Positions 4,145 to 6,583 of a stretch of DNA of 6,583 bases are shown here, piece by piece. The DNA is taken from assembly GCA_012841565.1 (NCBI GenBank), contig DUUM01000158.1:1-6583 (forward strand), given 5' to 3'. Within the stretch, counting starts at the first letter, position 1, and each line of letters begins with the position of its first letter. A program made the position numbers and the translations under genes. The notes beneath the pieces were generated by a model. That model saw only the letters and a program-made list of their open reading frames with translations, ran no database searches and was not told the DNA's origin. Origin of the DNA: Candidatus Epulonipiscium sp. (GTDB lineage Bacteria > Bacillota_A > Clostridia > Lachnospirales > Cellulosilyticaceae).

Positions 4145-5341
4145 CTATACTTTCATTTGAAGCACTTTAATCGCTTCAGGTAAGATGAGCTTGCCATCTA
4201 CTCTTTGTGTTGCTTTAAATCCAACTTGCCCTGTTGCAGCAAATAGCTCATTGAGTCTTTGGAATGATCTGCCTTGTCTATCAGCTACCCAGTAGTATCC
4301 AAAATCACCAAAAGCAATAGGCTTTGTAGTTGTTCCCACCATTGGCACATAGGATGATGTTTTAACGGGCCTATTTAAAATAGTGTCTGGTTCACCTGCT
4401 GTTAATGATGGTTGCCATAGATACTGCCCATTTCCATCTTTAAGTTTTCTGATTAATTTTACCGTTGCATCATTCATGGTAAATACAGCCTTTTTTCTAT
4501 AAGGTGATTTTAATGAGTAGAATAGATCCATTAGCTCATCTGCTGTTATAGCTGTTGCAGATGCCGCCGTAACACCAAGTTGTGCTCCGCCTGTTGCATT
4601 AAATATACCAGTAGGCTTTCCAACTCCGTCTCCTATAAAGAAGGCTTCTTCTTCCTTAGCACCTATTCTTCTTGCAAACTCTTTAGCAATATAGGCTTCT
4701 AAATTAAACACATTATCATTCAGCAGTTCTTCAGAAATCTTAATCATGGTAGCTAGTTTATAAGCACCAATCGAAACCTGAGAAAAAGCATCATCTGACT
4801 CTGGAATAGCGCCTTCTTCATCGACCCATGAAGCTGTTCCCCTTGATGCAACCACTGGTATTTTTTTATCCCCTGAAGATGTGGTGATCACCTTAGCAAG
4901 TTGTCTAAAGATATTTTCTTCAAGCAGCCCTTCTACTAAGATTCTTTCAAACTCATCTGGAACTAAATAACCACCTTCACTATCTGTGCCAATTTTAAGG
5001 GCATTCTGCATCTCATAGTTGTTTTTATTTCTCATTGAGTTCCAAAAGGCATTGGTGTACTCATTAGACGCTCTTCCTGTTTTACCTTCATCCATATTGG
5101 CGTTTGGATTGTTTCTGATAGCCGTTGATGTGGGCTTTGAAAGTTCTAGATCCATAACGGCCTGTCTTTCAAGTCTTTCTATTTCTTTACCAAAGTTCAC
5201 CACATCAGCTTCCATCTTTTCATAAGTAGCTGTATCCTCACCCGATAATAACCCTTGATCATTTCTTTTTGAATCTAAAAAAGCCTTGGTACCATCCCAA
5301 AGCTTCGCTCTCTTTTCTCTTAGTTCAGTTGTTTTATTCAT
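4145..5341 (-). CDS. Major capsid protein, HK97 fold
   Basis: This 398-aa protein builds the icosahedral shell. Residues 1-65 are charged and helical (ELREKRAKLWDGTKAFLDSK; FGKEIERLERQ), the scaffold-like delta domain that HK97-type phages fuse to the capsid protein and remove on maturation. A low-complexity Asn-rich linker (about 75-110) follows. The mature part probably starts near residue 112, before LKIGTDSEGGYLVPDEF, by comparison with the HK97 cleavage point. Further family blocks are the E-loop and P-domain region WVDEEGAIPESDDAFSQVSI (about 170-190), the spine helix KISEELLNDN, EEEAFFIGDGVGKPTGI, and FGDFGYYWVADRQG near the C-terminus. ATG 5341 has GGAGGTC upstream. The neighbouring ClpP-like protease is the likely processing enzyme. 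The exact cleavage residue is inferred. Confidence 0.96.
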   Translation of the reverse strand: MNKTTELREKRAKLWDGTKAFLDSKRNDQGLLSGEDTATYEKMEADVVNFGKEIERLERQAVMDLELSKPTSTAIRNNPNANMDEGKTGRASNEYTNAFWNSMRNKNNYEMQNALKIGTDSEGGYLVPDEFERILVEGLLEENIFRQLAKVITTSSGDKKIPVVASRGTASWVDEEGAIPESDDAFSQVSIGAYKLATMIKISEELLNDNVFNLEAYIAKEFARRIGAKEEEAFFIGDGVGKPTGIFNATGGAQLGVTAASATAITADELMDLFYSLKSPYRKKAVFTMNDATVKLIRKLKDGNGQYLWQPSLTAGEPDTILNRPVKTSSYVPMVGTTTKPIAFGDFGYYWVADRQGRSFQRLNELFAATGQVGFKATQRVDGKLILPEAIKVLQMKV

Positions 5342-5355
5342 TGTATGACCTCCAT

Positions 5356-6054
5356 TTATTTGATTAGATTTAATCTTGTTTTTAGTTCTTGATACGATGT
5401 GCCTATGGCGGATTCGGGTTCTTGCTTTGGCTTCTTTGCTTTAGGAAACTTCCCCAGTAAGTTATTGGTTACGCTTACTTTGTCAAATATAAAGCCCTCA
5501 CCATCTGTTTCTACATCGTCTTCATAAAGCACCTTATCTGCAAATCCTAGTTCTACTGCCTTTTTAGAACTCATCCAGGTTTCCTTATCCATCATTTTGG
5601 AGATTTTATTTCTCTCAAGTCCTGTCTTAGACTCATAGGCATTTACAATACTCTCTTTTACTTCTGCCAACATTTCTTTGGCTTTTACCATATCTGTTTC
5701 TTCGCCCCATATAACTGTTGATGGGTTATGGATCATGAGCATGGCTACAGGGGACATTTCAATCCTATCCCCTGCCATTGCAATGACTGATGCTGCTGAA
5801 GCTGCTAGACCATCCACTTTGACGGTAACATTTCCCTTATATTCTTTTAGCATGTTATAAATCTGACTCGCAGCAAAAACGTCGCCACCTGGAGAGTTAA
5901 TCCATACAGAAATATCTCCATCTGATTCTAATAACTCGGCTTTAAACTTCTTAGGGGTAATATCATCATCAAACCAACTATCTTGGGCAATATAACCGTC
6001 AAAGTATAAGGTTCTTCCTACTTCATTTTTAATCCAGTTCCAAAACGTCTTCAT
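5356..6054 (-). CDS. ClpP-like head maturation protease (S14 type)
   Basis: The 232-aa serine protease is predicted to act inside the procapsid, removing the N-terminal domain of the capsid protein encoded 14 bases downstream. The ClpP fold blocks are in order: ISVWINSPGGDVFAA (about residues 48-62), then GLAASAASVIAMAG with nucleophile Ser86, then MIHNPS with His109. Near the end, ETWMSSKKAVELGFADKVL aligns with the catalytic-Asp region of ClpP; the aligned residue is Glu158, with Asp156 close by. The C-terminus is a basic, Pro/Lys-rich tail, absent in cellular ClpP. ATG 6054 is chosen because GGAGGTG at 6061-6067 precedes it by six bases; an upstream in-frame start at 6087 would put that site inside the gene. 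The start overlaps the portal gene by 26 bases. Confidence 0.94.
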   Translation of the reverse strand: MKTFWNWIKNEVGRTLYFDGYIAQDSWFDDDITPKKFKAELLESDGDISVWINSPGGDVFAASQIYNMLKEYKGNVTVKVDGLAASAASVIAMAGDRIEMSPVAMLMIHNPSTVIWGEETDMVKAKEMLAEVKESIVNAYESKTGLERNKISKMMDKETWMSSKKAVELGFADKVLYEDDVETDGEGFIFDKVSVTNNLLGKFPKAKKPKQEPESAIGTSYQELKTRLNLIK

Positions 6055-6583
6055 CTTTACCACCTCCAGTCGTGTGTTTATTTGCAAAAGCTCCTACATC
6101 CTTTAGCTTCAGCATATTTCCATTAACCATATAGGTATTACCTCCTTCTTCATCAGGAATTGGGTTCATATTTTCAAGTGCTCTAACGTCATTTGGGGAC
6201 ATAAACCCATTTTGTATCCCGATGGAGTAACCTTGCATTCTTGAGGAATAGTCACCTCTTAGCAATCCTTCCACAATAAAGCTTACAAAGTACTTTTCTT
6301 TCTCTGTTTCAGTAAATAAGGCCTTGTTAATAGATTGTTCTATCCTAACGAGCCAGGGTCTTATTGTATGGACCACGAAACTAATGGATTGATGCTCTAT
6401 ATTGCTAAAAGTTGCTCTATCTAAACTTGCAACTAGGTGAGGTGGAACTCTAAATATCCTGCAGATCTCCTCAGTCTGAAACTTTCTGGTCTCATGAAAC
6501 TGTGCCTGCTCTGGCGGAATACCTATTGCTTGGAACTTCATACCTTCTTCAAGCACTGCAACTTTGTGTGCATTTGAACTTCC
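6029..6583 (-). CDS. Phage portal protein, HK97 family, C-terminal part (cut by window end)
   Basis: The frame is open from the window edge to the stop at 6031-6029, giving 184 residues of the C-terminal part; the true start is outside. The portal forms the dodecameric ring through which DNA enters and leaves the head and to which the terminase docks. Recognisable HK97-portal blocks are VLEEGMKFQAIGIPPEQAQF, the segment EICRIFRVPPHLVASLDRATFSNIE and the region ending ALF. After these come LLRGDYSSRMQGYSIGIQNGFMSPNDVR and ALENMNPIPDEEGGNTYMVNGN. The GTG at 6556 is an internal Val codon, not a start. The end is Gly- and Asp-rich (TTGGGKDEDVLELD) and overlaps the protease start, consistent with translational coupling. 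Confidence 0.95.
   Translation of the reverse strand, partial: GSSNAHKVAVLEEGMKFQAIGIPPEQAQFHETRKFQTEEICRIFRVPPHLVASLDRATFSNIEHQSISFVVHTIRPWLVRIEQSINKALFTETEKEKYFVSFIVEGLLRGDYSSRMQGYSIGIQNGFMSPNDVRALENMNPIPDEEGGNTYMVNGNMLKLKDVGAFANKHTTGGGKDEDVLELD
6061..6067 (-). promoter_or_regulatory. Ribosome binding site deciding the protease start
   Basis: GGAGGTG on the minus strand is followed by six bases and ATG 6054. It lies inside the portal coding sequence, so the protease message is translated from a site embedded in the upstream gene. It argues against the in-frame start 33 bases further upstream. Confidence 0.8.

Noticed and set aside
5019..5225. Plus-strand open frame of 68 codons in the capsid gene (a similar one lies at 5678-5860 in the protease gene)
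   Set aside because: Hydrophobic antisense shadows of capsid delta domain and protease sequence, without start signals.
1..6583. CRISPR array, tRNA, rRNA, insertion sequence or att site
   Set aside because: No regularly spaced direct repeats, tRNA cloverleaf, transposase motifs or terminal inverted repeats were seen. Nearly all of the sequence is accounted for by virion genes.

Overview
The window is a segment of the late structural module of a tailed siphovirus, or a prophage of one. All genes lie on the minus strand, so the biological order runs from high to low coordinates. The DNA is AT-rich. Starts are preceded by strong Shine-Dalgarno sequences (AGGAGG-type), and the proteins match families common in phages of low-GC Gram-positive bacteria: phi13-type major tail protein, TP901-type tape measure and HK97-type head. 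A Bacillota host is likely, probably Clostridia, but the species cannot be fixed. No integrase, repressor or att site lies in the window, so integrated prophage and free phage cannot be told apart.

Layout (right to left): portal C-terminus (6583-6029, cut by the window edge), ClpP-like head maturation protease (6054-5356), HK97-fold major capsid protein (5341-4145), small head-fibre-like protein (4137-3916), head-tail connector (3897-3622), head closure/adaptor (3617-3276), HK97 gp10-like protein (3304-2942), putative tail terminator (2945-2640), major tail protein (2625-2041), tail assembly chaperone G (2039-1710) with a -1 frameshift extension T (to 1498), an unrecognised 147-aa gene (1376-933), and the N-terminal part of the tape measure protein (809-1, cut by the window edge). 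Apart from the 147-aa gene, genes are packed tightly with overlaps or gaps under 20 bp, as in one late operon.

The head genes build a portal-containing procapsid. The protease is predicted to remove the coiled-coil N-terminal domain of the capsid protein. The connector, head closure, gp10 and terminator proteins form the neck, the major tail protein forms the tube, and G/GT load the tape measure.

The unusual part is a self-contained cassette of about 660 bp (about 1497-840) between the chaperones and the tape measure gene. It has a consensus extended -10 promoter overlapped by a perfect 7-4-7 inverted repeat, a second perfect 7-4-7 inverted repeat in the leader, the unrecognised 147-aa gene with a strong ribosome binding site, and a hairpin-plus-T-run terminator. 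This is the architecture of a moron: an independently expressed accessory gene set into a virion operon. It is the best candidate here for an undescribed function. The second solid observation is a textbook A AAA AAG slippery heptamer abutting the stop codon of G, in exactly the frame needed to make the GT fusion.
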